64,000 bases of DNA, from NCBI GenBank assembly GCA_035762005.1, contig DASTQA010000039.1, forward strand, positions 62,001 to 126,000. The letters are read 5' to 3'. The notes below the pieces were generated by a model. That model did no database searches. It worked only from the letters and a program-made list of their open reading frames with translations, and had not been told where the DNA came from. The stretch comes from JAIBJN01 sp035762005. GTDB lineage: Bacteria; Actinomycetota; Thermoleophilia; Gaiellales; Gaiellaceae. Made by a program: the position numbers and the translations under genes. Numbering within the stretch: position 1 is the first letter of the stretch; the number at the start of each line of letters is the position of its first letter. This document shows positions 41,000 to 49,487 of the stretch, piece after piece.

Positions 41000-42232
41000 C
41001 TAGTCCCAGGACGCGAAGATCTTCCACGCGTCGTTCAGAGACGCCCCTTCCACCTCGCCCTCGCACCAGACGTGCTCGCCGGGCGGCCCGCACGCGCCCG
41101 TCTGCGAGTTGCCGCCCCGCTCGTACGCCTCGTGGATCGCGCTCGCGAGCCGTTCCCCGATCAGCTCCCTGTTCTCGTCCGTGTACCCAGGACCTGCCGG
41201 GTTCGGCGCCCACCCGAACCCGATCCGCCCCTGCGGCGCGGTGCGTGGATGGGCGTTCGCGTAGTGGCGGATGGCGTAGACCTGCGTCGACACGAAGCCG
41301 GCCATCGTCTCGGCCGAGACCAGGTGGGTGTCCCCGATCGCCGGGTGCGGCCAGGCAGCGTTCGCGAGCGGCAGGTACGTCCGGCGGAGGAACGTCCGTG
41401 CTGCCTCGACCGCCTCGGGGCCGGCCTCCGCGAGCTCCGTCACGTGGTGGAAGTAGTCGTTCAGGTACTCCGCCCGGCGCGCGAGCGGAGCGCCGGCGAC
41501 GCCCCAGTTGAGCACGCTCGCGTAGACCTCCTGCGCGAAGACGTCGACGTAGGCGTCCAGGCCGGTCCAGAACGGCTCGTCCTCGAGCCATGCCTGCAGG
41601 CCGGCCTTGTAGCCGCTCAGGTCCCTTACCGTGGACGGGGTGAAGACGTTGAAGACGATCCCGCGCGCCTTGGGCATCCCGGGCTGTCCGTCGTAGAGGC
41701 CGCGCAGGAACTCGAGGACGTCCTCCCGCTGCCCGGGATCGTCCTCCAGGATCTCCACGGAGAGCTCGTTCAGCGCCCAGGTCTCCCCGTTCGTCACGTC
41801 GAGCCCGCGCTCCGCCATCCGCCGCCGCGCCTCGACGCCCGCGCCGTAGAACGTCCGTGCCGGGTTCGCGAGGACCCACTCGCGCCAGCCGGTGGGCCCC
41901 GTGTACCGGATCTCGGCGACGGGGTGGATCCGGGCGTTGAGCGCCCTCACCTCCTCGAAGCGCGCAGCCGGCCTGAGCGCGATGCGGTTCTCGTCGCGCG
42001 GCGGGATCGTGACGTAGTACTCCGCGCACCGGGAGTAGTCGTCCGCCAGTTCCTCGGCGAGCTCGAGCCAGTCGCGGCCGCCCCAGAAGACGGCGTCGAC
42101 CTCGACGCGGCAGTACGGGGGGTAGACGACGGCCTCGGCGGACACCGCGGCCGCGGGTTCGGACTCCTGCGTACAGGCCGAGCCGGCGAGCAGCAGGGAA
42201 ACGAGCCCGAGAAGAAGGGCGAGCGTGCGCAT
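41000..42232 (-). CDS. Exported lipoprotein of unknown function
   Basis: 410 residues; ATG behind AGGAGGAG. Signal peptide with lipobox LLAGSAC (Cys near 20). The mature part is rich in Trp, Tyr and acidic residues (VEVDAVFWGGRDWLELAEE, ARTFYGAGVEARRRMAERG, HPRTAPQGRIGFGWAPN), which recalls secreted carbohydrate-active or TIM-barrel folds, but no catalytic motif is certain. Two C-terminal cysteines (GACGPPGEHVWCEG) may form a disulfide. Monocistronic. Confidence 0.65.
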   Translation of the reverse strand: MRTLALLLGLVSLLLAGSACTQESEPAAAVSAEAVVYPPYCRVEVDAVFWGGRDWLELAEELADDYSRCAEYYVTIPPRDENRIALRPAARFEEVRALNARIHPVAEIRYTGPTGWREWVLANPARTFYGAGVEARRRMAERGLDVTNGETWALNELSVEILEDDPGQREDVLEFLRGLYDGQPGMPKARGIVFNVFTPSTVRDLSGYKAGLQAWLEDEPFWTGLDAYVDVFAQEVYASVLNWGVAGAPLARRAEYLNDYFHHVTELAEAGPEAVEAARTFLRRTYLPLANAAWPHPAIGDTHLVSAETMAGFVSTQVYAIRHYANAHPRTAPQGRIGFGWAPNPAGPGYTDENRELIGERLASAIHEAYERGGNSQTGACGPPGEHVWCEGEVEGASLNDAWKIFASWD

Positions 42233-42408
42233 GGCTCCTCCTGGTGAGTAAGGACGACGGCCCCGTTTTCGGCCGGAGACGCCGGTTCGCTCGCCCGCGC
42301 CTCGGCCTCCTCGCTTGTGCCAAGAATCGCGAACCGACTCTCATGTGTCAAGCGTCACGTTTCCCGGCGCTGCCGGGCCGCGGCGACCGCTATCCTCCAG
42401 GCCGACAC

Positions 42409-42561
42409 ATGGCCGGTCTCCTCGCATACCTCGATCCGGGCTCCGGCTCGATGATCCTCCAGGCCGTCGTCGGCGGTGCCGCCGCGGTCGCGGTCATGGG
42501 CAAGCTCTACTGGCGACGGTTCCTCGGCTTCCTCCGCATCCGCAAGAAGGACGACCGGTAG
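42409..42561 (+). CDS. 50-residue single-helix membrane protein
   Basis: AYLDPGSGSMILQAVVGGAA followed by a membrane helix and the basic tail WRRFLGFLRIRKKDD. Short proteins with the start YLDPGSGS are widespread, often beside envelope polysaccharide or sulfatase-type genes, and stay uncharacterised. ATG follows TATCCT (42391-42396) by 12 nt. Its stop overlaps the next reading frame, which suggests coupling to the methyltransferase gene. Confidence 0.75.
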   Translation: MAGLLAYLDPGSGSMILQAVVGGAAAVAVMGKLYWRRFLGFLRIRKKDDR

Positions 42562-43967
42562 CCGAGCCCGACTCCCGGGTCGAACGCGGCTCCTTCCGCG
42601 ACCCGGACAGCCAGGTCTTCTACGCCGGCGAGGACGTCTTCAGGGCCCTCTCGGAGCGCGGCCTCGCCGACTGGCAGGCGCTCGCCGGGTCGAACCTCTT
42701 CCGCGCGCGCGTGGCCGACGGCGGCCTGATCGGCACGGAGCAGGTCGAGCGCCCGGACGGCGTCCCCGAGGCACTGCGCGGGGGCTCGGTCGAGGCCGTC
42801 CTTCGGCACGACCGCGTGCCCGTCGTCTCGTACCCGTACGAGTGGCCCTTCGGGATGCTCCGCGACGCGGCGCTCCTCCAGCTCGATCTCCTGCTCGACG
42901 CGCTCGCCGAGGGCCTCGTCCTCAAGGACGGGACGCCGTACAACGTCCAGTGGCGCGGGAGCCGGCCGGTGTTCGTCGACGTGGGCTCGTTCGAGCGGCT
43001 GCGCGAGGGAGAACCGTGGGCGGGCTACCGGCAGTTCTGCATGCTCGTGCTCTACCCCCTCTTCCTCCAGGCGTACAAGGGAGTCGCCTTCCAGCCGTGG
43101 CTCCGTGGCTCGCTCGAGGGCATCGAGCCGGCCGAGATGCGGCGGCTCGTGAGCTTCCGGGACCGGCTCCGGCGCGGCGTCCTCGCGCACGTCGTCCTCC
43201 ACGCCCGTCTGGAGGATCGCTACGCCGAGCGCGACGCCAGGCGGGAGCTTCGGCAGGCCGGCTTCCACGCCGAGCTGATCCGGGCGAACGCCCGCAAGCT
43301 GCGAAAGCTCGTCGAGCGCCTGCGCTGGGAGCCGCGCGGAAGCGCCTGGTGGCGCTACCGCGAGGCGAACCCGTACGACGACGCCGACACGGCCGCGAAG
43401 GAGGCCTTCGTCCGCGCCGCCGCCGGCCGGCGCAGTCACCGACTCCTCTGGGACCTGGGCTGCAACGACGGCCGCTACACGCGCCTCGCCGCCCGCGACG
43501 CCGCCTACACGGTCGCCGTGGACGCGGACGCCGCGGTCGTGGAGCGGCTCTTCCGCGCCCTGCGCGCGGAGGGCTGCGAGAGGATCCTCCCGCTCGTCGG
43601 CGACGTCGCCGACCCCTCCCCCGGGCTCGGCTGGCGGGGGGAGGAGCGGCGGCCGCTCGCCGCCCGCGGACGGCCCGATCTGACGCTCTGCCTCGCCCTC
43701 GTGCACCACGTCGCGCTCTCGGGCAACGTGCCCCTGCGCGACTTCCTCGACGTTCTCGCGGAGCTCGGCACGGCACTCGTGATCGAGTTCCCGACGCGCG
43801 ACGACCCGATGGTCCGGCGGCTGCTCGCACGCAAGGCTCCGGGCGCGAACCCCGACTACGAGCTCGACGTCTTCGAGCGCGAGCTCGCGGAGCGCTGGCG
43901 GATCGAGGCGCGCGAGGCGCTCCCCTCGGGGACGCGGATCCTCTACCGTGCGACTCCGTCCGCCTGA
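42558..43967 (+). CDS. SAM-dependent methyltransferase with N-terminal extension; start codon unclear
   Basis: About 469 residues. N-terminal region of 260 residues (GSFRDPDSQVFYAGEDVFRALS) with a kinase-like patch (LKDGTPYNVQWRGSRPVFVD), then a Rossmann methyltransferase domain with LLWDLGCNDGRYTRLAA and CLALVHHVAL. There is no ATG, GTG or TTG between the end of the previous frame and about codon 50; the only in-frame overlap with the previous stop is GTA (42558-42560, GTAG). Either a non-standard start coupled to the upstream gene, or a fused or shifted reading, is possible. The 3' end overlaps the next gene by 20 bp. Confidence 0.8.
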   Translation, partial: VAEPDSRVERGSFRDPDSQVFYAGEDVFRALSERGLADWQALAGSNLFRARVADGGLIGTEQVERPDGVPEALRGGSVEAVLRHDRVPVVSYPYEWPFGMLRDAALLQLDLLLDALAEGLVLKDGTPYNVQWRGSRPVFVDVGSFERLREGEPWAGYRQFCMLVLYPLFLQAYKGVAFQPWLRGSLEGIEPAEMRRLVSFRDRLRRGVLAHVVLHARLEDRYAERDARRELRQAGFHAELIRANARKLRKLVERLRWEPRGSAWWRYREANPYDDADTAAKEAFVRAAAGRRSHRLLWDLGCNDGRYTRLAARDAAYTVAVDADAAVVERLFRALRAEGCERILPLVGDVADPSPGLGWRGEERRPLAARGRPDLTLCLALVHHVALSGNVPLRDFLDVLAELGTALVIEFPTRDDPMVRRLLARKAPGANPDYELDVFERELAERWRIEAREALPSGTRILYRATPSA

Positions 43968-46041
43968 CCCGCCCGGGTCGCTCGTCGCGGCCGGCCTCCA
44001 CCTCGCCGGGCTCTCCGCCGTCGCGGTCGCACAGCCGCTCTTCGACCTGCTCGCGCGGAACGCCGAGTTCTTCGCCGTCCGCGGCTCGACCCGCTGGGAC
44101 ATCGTCCTCTTCGCGGTCGGCCTCGTCGTCCTGCCGCCGCTCCTGCTCCTCGCCGTGGAGGCGCTCGCCGGGCTCGTCGACGCGCGCGCCGCCTCCGCCC
44201 TCCACGTCGCCTTCGTGGGCGCGCTCGTCGGGCTCCTCGTCCTCCAGCTCGTCCGCGCCTGGGAGCGGCCCGTTGCGCTCCTGCTCGCCCTCTCGGCCGC
44301 CGCCGGCCTCGGCGCCGCGGCCCTCTACGTCTCCGCGAGGCCGGCCCGCATGCTCGCGTCCGTCCTCGGCGCGGCCCCCCTCCTCTTCGTCTCGCTCTTC
44401 CTCCTCGAGTCGCCCGTGTCGCGCCTCGTCCTCGCCGGCACGCCGCAGCCCCGCCTCGCCGACGTGGCGGCGACGGCGCCCGTCGTCGTCGTCGTCTTCG
44501 ACGAGCTCCCGACGGTCTCGCTCATGGACGCCGAGGGGGAGATCGATCCCGTCCGGTACCCGAGCTTCGCGCGCCTCGCCCGTGACGGCACCTGGTATCG
44601 CAACGCGACGACGGTCCACGAGTGGACGACGGGCGCGGTGCCGGCGATCCTCACGGGCAGGAGGCCGGAGGGCGACGACCTCCCGCTCTACCTCGACCAT
44701 CCGGACAACCTCTTCACGCTCCTCGGCGGCGCGTACCGGCTGCGGGTGATGGAGTCGCAGACCCACCTCTGCCCCGCCGACCTCTGCGACGAGGGCCGCG
44801 AGCCGCTCCCCGAGCGCGTCGGCTCGCTCCTCTCGGATCTCGCCGTCGTCTACGGCCACGTCGCGCTGCCCGAGGGGCTGAGCGCTCACCTTCCCTCGAT
44901 CTCGTCCTCGTGGCGCGACTTCGGCGCCGGGCGCGGGCCCGTCGTGCGCCTCCAGCACGGCCCCTCGGAGCCCGGGGGTCGCGCCGCCGACTACATCGGC
45001 CGCGACGGGGAGGTGCGCTCGTTCCTCGGCCGGCTCGACCCGCCGGGCGCGCGCCCGACGCTCGCGTTCTTCCACACGCTCGTCCCGCACCACCCCTGGG
45101 AGTACCTCCCGAACGGGAAGCTCTACGCGAGCGACCTCCGGACGCAGCCCGGCCTCGTGAACGAGCGCTGGACGGGCGACCCCGAGCTCGCGCTCCAGGC
45201 CCAGCAGCGCCACCTGCTCCAGACGGGCTACGCGGACCTCGTCCTCGGGCGGATCCTCGACCGGCTGGAGGAGACGGGGCAGTACGACGACGCCCTCGTC
45301 GTCGTCGTCGCGGACCACGGCGTCAGCTTCCGGCCGCACGCCGAGCGACGGCGGATCGAGCGGGCGAACATGGCCGAGATCGCGTTCGTCCCCCTGCTCG
45401 TGAAGGCCCCAAGGCAGACGGCCGGGCGCGTCGTCGAGGAGCACGTGCGGACGATCGACGTCCTCCCGACGATGGCCGACCTCCTCGGCGTCGCGATCCC
45501 GTGGCGGACCGACGGCCGCTCGGTCGCCGAGGAGCCGGTGGCGGCGGATCCGCGCGTCGTCGTGGACACGTCCTCCGGAGAGCGGCTCGTCGCGGACGTC
45601 CAAGAGCTCGCGAGCGAGCGCGACGAGGTCCTCGCCGACCAGGTCCGGGTCTTCGGAGACCGGGACGACGCTCCCGGGCTGTACGCGGCGGGGCCCAGGC
45701 CCGAGCTCCTCGGCCTGCGGGTGAACGGGCGCGCCGTCCCCGCCGGGAGCGAGACGAGCTTCGAGAGCCTCGGCGAGACGCGGTACGACCCCGACTCCCC
45801 GTTCGCCCCGGTGCGCGTCTACGGCCGCATCGACGGCGCCCCGGGAGGCGAGGACGTCGCGGTCGCGGTGAACGGCCGGGTGGTGGCGACGACGCGAAGC
45901 TTCGAGTTCGACGGCGAGACGCTCGTCTCCGCGCTCGCCCCGGAGGACGCGTTCCGCCCGGGCGCGAACAGCGTCCGCCTCTACCTCGTCGACGGCGCCG
46001 GCGACCGGGCGACGCTCGTCGAGGTGCCGCCGGCCTCGTGA
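43948..46041 (+). CDS. Membrane sulfatase-fold (alkaline phosphatase superfamily) protein
   Basis: 697 residues, GTG start. Four to five membrane helices in the first 165 residues, then a sulfatase/phosphoglycerol-transferase-like domain: VVVVFDELPTVSLMD (metal Asp), HEWTTGAVPAILTGRRP (nucleophile Thr region), FHTLVPHHPWEYLP, VVVADHGVSFRPH (metal Asp-His) and a C-terminal beta-rich domain of 120 residues. Such proteins transfer phosphoglycerol or phosphoethanolamine, or hydrolyse sulfate or phosphate esters, on the outer face of the membrane. Coupled to the upstream methyltransferase. Confidence 0.88.
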   Translation: MRLRPPDPPGSLVAAGLHLAGLSAVAVAQPLFDLLARNAEFFAVRGSTRWDIVLFAVGLVVLPPLLLLAVEALAGLVDARAASALHVAFVGALVGLLVLQLVRAWERPVALLLALSAAAGLGAAALYVSARPARMLASVLGAAPLLFVSLFLLESPVSRLVLAGTPQPRLADVAATAPVVVVVFDELPTVSLMDAEGEIDPVRYPSFARLARDGTWYRNATTVHEWTTGAVPAILTGRRPEGDDLPLYLDHPDNLFTLLGGAYRLRVMESQTHLCPADLCDEGREPLPERVGSLLSDLAVVYGHVALPEGLSAHLPSISSSWRDFGAGRGPVVRLQHGPSEPGGRAADYIGRDGEVRSFLGRLDPPGARPTLAFFHTLVPHHPWEYLPNGKLYASDLRTQPGLVNERWTGDPELALQAQQRHLLQTGYADLVLGRILDRLEETGQYDDALVVVVADHGVSFRPHAERRRIERANMAEIAFVPLLVKAPRQTAGRVVEEHVRTIDVLPTMADLLGVAIPWRTDGRSVAEEPVAADPRVVVDTSSGERLVADVQELASERDEVLADQVRVFGDRDDAPGLYAAGPRPELLGLRVNGRAVPAGSETSFESLGETRYDPDSPFAPVRVYGRIDGAPGGEDVAVAVNGRVVATTRSFEFDGETLVSALAPEDAFRPGANSVRLYLVDGAGDRATLVEVPPAS

Positions 46042-46091
46042 TTCACCGGCGTCCCGGGCGCCGGACGGGCTCCGCCGGCGAGGGGCGGCGC

Positions 46092-46097
46092 TAAGGT
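46092..46097 (+). promoter_or_regulatory. -10 element for the flippase-like gene
   Basis: TAAGGT, 6 nt before the ATG at 46104. Confidence 0.4.
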
Positions 46098-46103
46098 CAG
46101 ACC

Positions 46104-47141
46104 ATGGACGACGTCCGCGCGTTCCTCGACGCCTCCGAGGCGTTCTTCGAGGCCCTGGCCGCCGTGGCCTGGGGCGCCCTCGCGCTCGCCGTCCTCCTCC
46201 ACGTCCTGCGGCTCGTCTTCCGCGTGCGCGGCTGGCAGAACATCATCCGCGCCGCCTATCCCGGCACGCGCGTCCGCTACCGGAGCGTCTTCGGCGCGTA
46301 CATGGCGGGCGTCGGCGTCAACGCGATCGTGCCCGCCCGCGGCGGCGACGTCGTCAAGCTCTACCTCGCCAAGCACCGGGTCGAGAGCTCGACGTACCCC
46401 ACGCTCACCTCGAGCCTCGTCGTCGAGACGCTCTTCGACTTCGTCGTCGCGATCGTCCTCTTCCTCTGGGCCATCCAGATGGGGCTCCTGCCGGGCGTCC
46501 CCGACCTGCCCCGCATCCCCGCCTTCGACTGGACCTTCGTCGTCGAGCACCCCCGCATCGCGGCCTTCCTCGGCTGCGTCCTCCTCGGCGCGCTCATCCT
46601 CCTGATCGGCTGGGCCTCCCAGCACGTCACCGCGTTCAGGGAGAAGGTGGCGCAGGGCTTCGCCATCCTCCACGATCGCCGCGTGTACCTCCGCCAGGTC
46701 GTCTCCTGGCAGGCGGCGAGCTGGCTCGCCCGGATCGGGTCGACGTTCTTCTTCCTGCGGGCGTTCCACGTCGACGCGACCGCCGAGACGACGCTCGCCG
46801 TCCTCGTCGTCGGCAGCCTCTCCACCGTCCTGCCCTTCACGCCCGGGGGCGCCGGGACGCAGCAGGCCATCCTCGTCTTCGCGCTCGCCGGCGCGGCCTC
46901 CTCGAGCTCGATCCTCGCGTTCAGCTTCGGCCAGCAGCTCGTCGTGACGATCGTGAACGTCGCGATCGGCTTCGCAGCCATCCTGCTCATGCTCGGGACG
47001 CTCCGCTGGCGCGGACACGTGCGCGGCGCCGAGGCCGAGATCAGGCGCTCTCGGGCGGGAGAGGATCCGATCCCGGCGCCGGAGGAGGACTCGGGCCAGC
47101 TGCCAGCCGGTGAACCGTCCCGATCAGCTCCTCGAGCGTGA
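46104..47141 (+). CDS. Flippase-like (LPG synthase transmembrane-type) protein
   Basis: 345 residues with about eight hydrophobic helices. Matches the UPF0104/lysylphosphatidylglycerol-synthase TM family: GVGVNAIVPARGGDVVKLYL, SSLVVETLFDFVVA, and LSTVLPFTPGGAGTQQAIL. Such proteins flip or export lipids or lipid-linked sugars. Sited after the sulfatase-fold gene, it fits the same envelope theme. The last 33 codons, hydrophilic and Pro/Ser-rich, overlap the convergent response-regulator gene by 101 bp. Confidence 0.88.
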   Translation: MDDVRAFLDASEAFFEALAAVAWGALALAVLLHVLRLVFRVRGWQNIIRAAYPGTRVRYRSVFGAYMAGVGVNAIVPARGGDVVKLYLAKHRVESSTYPTLTSSLVVETLFDFVVAIVLFLWAIQMGLLPGVPDLPRIPAFDWTFVVEHPRIAAFLGCVLLGALILLIGWASQHVTAFREKVAQGFAILHDRRVYLRQVVSWQAASWLARIGSTFFFLRAFHVDATAETTLAVLVVGSLSTVLPFTPGGAGTQQAILVFALAGAASSSSILAFSFGQQLVVTIVNVAIGFAAILLMLGTLRWRGHVRGAEAEIRRSRAGEDPIPAPEEDSGQLPAGEPSRSAPRA

Positions 47142-47457
47142 ACGGCTTGCGGATGGCGGCGTCCGCGAGCTTCCTCGCGGGCTCGCCGAAGCCCACGCTC
47201 CCGGAGAGGAAGGCGATCGGCACCTCCGGGCGGCGCTCGCGCAGGGCGCGCGCGACCTCCAGCCCGTCGTCGACGCCCAGGTGGAGGTCGAGGAGGACGA
47301 CGGCGACGTCCTCCGCCCCGACGACACGCTCGAGCTCCCGCCGACTCGCGGCCTCCTCGACGCGGTAGCCCTCGAGCTCGAGGTTCACCCGGCAGAGCAG
47401 GCGAATGGCGTCGTCGTCGTCGGCGACGACGACCAGGCGGCGGACCTGGGCGTCCAT
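47041..47457 (-). CDS. Single-domain response regulator
   Basis: 138 residues. CheY-like receiver: acidic pocket VVVADDDDAIRLL (near residues 9-17), phospho-acceptor Asp in VVLLDLHLGVDDGLEV, Ser of FLSGSVG and the Lys of IRKPFTLEEL. No output domain; the tail is Pro-rich and lies antisense to the end of the flippase-like gene. No partner kinase is nearby. ATG lies 8 nt after TACACT. Confidence 0.92.
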   Translation of the reverse strand: MDAQVRRLVVVADDDDAIRLLCRVNLELEGYRVEEAASRRELERVVGAEDVAVVLLDLHLGVDDGLEVARALRERRPEVPIAFLSGSVGFGEPARKLADAAIRKPFTLEELIGTVHRLAAGPSPPPAPGSDPLPPESA

Positions 47458-47465
47458 CCGGGCCG

Positions 47466-47483
47466 AGTGTAACCGCGTATGAT
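47466..47483. promoter_or_regulatory. Divergent -10 pair, response regulator and membrane protein
   Basis: TACACT (47471-47466, minus) and TATGAT (47478-47483, plus) stand 6 bp apart, each 8 nt from its start codon (47457 and 47492). Both predict leaderless mRNAs. Confidence 0.55.
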
Positions 47484-47491
47484 CCGCGCCG

Positions 47492-48091
47492 ATGGAGCGG
47501 ACGGTTCGGAGGAGAGAACCGCACGGCTACGCGGAGGCCGTCTCGCACCTCTGGGAGCGCGTCGGCGCCTCGCTCGTCCGCCTCGAGCGCGTGGCCGAGT
47601 CGCCGGTCGAGGCCGCGACCGACGACTTCCTGGACGAGCTGCCGCAGCTGCAGTACGGCCTGCACGCGGGCGCCGAGCTCGCGGTCGGGATCGACCCGCC
47701 GCGCGGCGCGGAGACGCTCCACGAGGAGCTCGTCGCCGCGCTCGCGGAGGCGCGCGACGTCACCGCCGAGATCGGCCAGGTGCTCGAGATCGGCGACCAC
47801 GAGCTCGTGGAGCCGCTGCTGCCGGAGTGGCGCGGGGCGCTCTTCCGCGTCCGGCTCGCGCGCCTGCGCGCGATCGAGCGGGCGACCGTCGCCATCGGCT
47901 CGGACGGCGACGCGGAGCCCCGCCGCCACAAGCCGCGGCGGGAGGCGGCCTCCGTCTCGGCGCTCGTCGCGACCGCCCTCGTCATCGGCGGGGCGTTCCT
48001 CTTCACCGCAGGCGCCGTGCTCGCCGCCTGGCCGGTGTGGGCGGCCGGCCTGGCGCTCTTCGCGGGCGGCTTCGTCCTCTACCGGCCGTAG
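47492..48091 (+). CDS. Hypothetical protein with C-terminal membrane hairpin
   Basis: 199 residues. Residues 1-145 are soluble and helical (ELPQLQYGLHAGAELAVGI, EIGQVLEIGDHELVEPLLPEW); two hydrophobic segments at about 153-172 and 175-195 end the protein. Family not recognised. The 3' end overlaps the gltX end by 13 bp, tail to tail. Confidence 0.6.
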   Translation: MERTVRRREPHGYAEAVSHLWERVGASLVRLERVAESPVEAATDDFLDELPQLQYGLHAGAELAVGIDPPRGAETLHEELVAALAEARDVTAEIGQVLEIGDHELVEPLLPEWRGALFRVRLARLRAIERATVAIGSDGDAEPRRHKPRREAASVSALVATALVIGGAFLFTAGAVLAAWPVWAAGLALFAGGFVLYRP

Positions 48092-49362
48092 ACCTCGGCG
48101 CCCGCGCGCCGAACGGCGGCGTCGAGGCGGGCGAGCGACTCCTCGCGGCCGAGGAGCTCGAGGCTCTCGAAGAGCCCGGGCGAGACCTTCGAGCCCGTCA
48201 CGGCGGCGCGTATCGGCGCGAACGCCTGCCTCGGCTTGAGCCCGAGGCGCTCGGCGAGCCCCCTGAGCGCCTCCTCGATCGGCCCGGCCGCGAAGGGCTC
48301 GACCGCGCCCAGGGTCTCGCGCGCCTGCGCGAGCAGCGGCCCGGCGCCCTCGACGAGCTCCGCCGGCGCCTCGAGCCGCCGGAAGAGGAAGCCGGCGAAG
48401 GCGGGGTACTCGCCGAGCCGGGCGATCTTCCCCTGCACGAGCGGCGCAGAGGCGCGGATCGTCTCCTCGTCCCCCGCGAAGCCGGCCTCGCGGAGGTAGG
48501 CGACGAGCGCGTCGGCGTACTCGTCCGGCGGGAGCTCCCGCAGGTAGACCCCGTTCAGCCAGGTGAGCTTGTCGTAGTCGAACGTCGCCGGGCTCGAGCC
48601 GACCCGCTCGAGCGTGAAGCGCTCGACGAGCTCCTCGCCGGACATGACCGTCGTGCGGTCGTCGTAGCTCCAGCCGAGGAGCGCGAGGTAGTTGCGGAGC
48701 GCGGGCGCGACGTACCCCTCGGCGCGGAACTCCTCCACGGAGACGGCGCCGTGGCGCTTCGAGAGCTTGCGCCCGTCCGGGCCGAAGACGTTGGGGACGT
48801 GCGCGTAGGCCGGAAGAGGCCGGCCGAGCGCCTCGAGGATGCGCAGCTGCTTGGGCGTGTTCGAGACGTGGTCCTCGCCGCGGATGACGTGCGTGATGCC
48901 CGAGTCGGCGTCGTCCACCGCGGCGGCGAGGTTGTACGTCGGGCGCCCGTCCGACCGCAGGAGCACGAGGTCCTCGAGCCGCTCGTTCGGGACCTCGATC
49001 CGGCCCTTGATCGCATCCTCCCACACGGTCGCGCCCTCGTCCGGCATGCGGAAGCGGATCGCGCCCTCGTCCTCGTAGGCGTGCCCCGCCGCCAGGAGCC
49101 CGCGGGCCGCTTCCTGGTGGCGTGCGAGCCCGTCGAGCTGGTAGGCGACCGCACCGTCCCAGTCGAGGCCGAGCCAGCTGAGCGAGCGCTGGATCTGCTC
49201 GACCGACTCCGCCACCTCGCGGCTCGTGTCCGTGTTCTCGATCCGCAGCAGGAACGCCCCGCCCTCATGGCGCGCGAAGAGCCAGTTGAAGAGGGCCGTG
49301 CGGACGCCGCCGATGTGGAGGAGGCCCGTGGGGCTGGGCGCGAACCGGACGCGGACGCTCAC
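48079..49362 (-). CDS. gltX: Glutamate--tRNA ligase, short form without the zinc insertion
   Basis: 427 residues against about 470 for typical bacterial GluRS. Class I: APSPTGLLHIGG (HIGH, residues 16-19), RGEDHVSNTPKQ, and KLSKRHG (KMSKS, 199-203). Between GHAY (93-96) and IRF (102-104) only five residues remain where other enzymes carry about 45 residues with the SWIM-like zinc site, accounting for the size. The anticodon-binding part is present. Probably also charges tRNA-Gln. GTG 6 nt after TACCAT (49369-49374). Confidence 0.96.
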   Translation of the reverse strand: MSVRVRFAPSPTGLLHIGGVRTALFNWLFARHEGGAFLLRIENTDTSREVAESVEQIQRSLSWLGLDWDGAVAYQLDGLARHQEAARGLLAAGHAYEDEGAIRFRMPDEGATVWEDAIKGRIEVPNERLEDLVLLRSDGRPTYNLAAAVDDADSGITHVIRGEDHVSNTPKQLRILEALGRPLPAYAHVPNVFGPDGRKLSKRHGAVSVEEFRAEGYVAPALRNYLALLGWSYDDRTTVMSGEELVERFTLERVGSSPATFDYDKLTWLNGVYLRELPPDEYADALVAYLREAGFAGDEETIRASAPLVQGKIARLGEYPAFAGFLFRRLEAPAELVEGAGPLLAQARETLGAVEPFAAGPIEEALRGLAERLGLKPRQAFAPIRAAVTGSKVSPGLFESLELLGREESLARLDAAVRRAGAEVYGR

Positions 49363-49368
49363 CCGGCC

Positions 49369-49374
49369 ATGGTA
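49369..49374 (-). promoter_or_regulatory. -10 element for gltX
   Basis: TACCAT on the minus strand, 6 nt before the gltX GTG. Confidence 0.4.
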
Positions 49375-49417
49375 CTCGCGACCCGACGTCCGAAGTGTCT
49401 ATCCATGCGGAGCGTCG

Positions 49418-49440
49418 TGCCCCGATCGTGCGTCGGGGCA
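49418..49440. repeat. Inverted repeat (hairpin 1 of a tandem pair)
   Basis: Arms TGCCCCGA (49418-49425) and TCGGGGCA (49433-49440) with a 7-nt loop. Adjoins the larger hairpin at 49440-49480. Confidence 0.55.
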
Positions 49441-49480
49441 GGCCGAGGCGGGAGGAGCAGTCTCCTCCCGCCGTCGGCCT
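49440..49480. terminator. Strong 18-bp hairpin after the DUF7144 gene
   Basis: Outer arms AGGCCGA/TCGGCCT and inner arms GGCGGGAGGAG/CTCCTCCCGCC with loop CAGT and one bulged G (49473). It directly follows the stop of the minus-strand gene at 49488. No T tract. Probably a terminator separating that gene from gltX. Confidence 0.6.
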
Positions 49481-49487
49481 CGGACGC

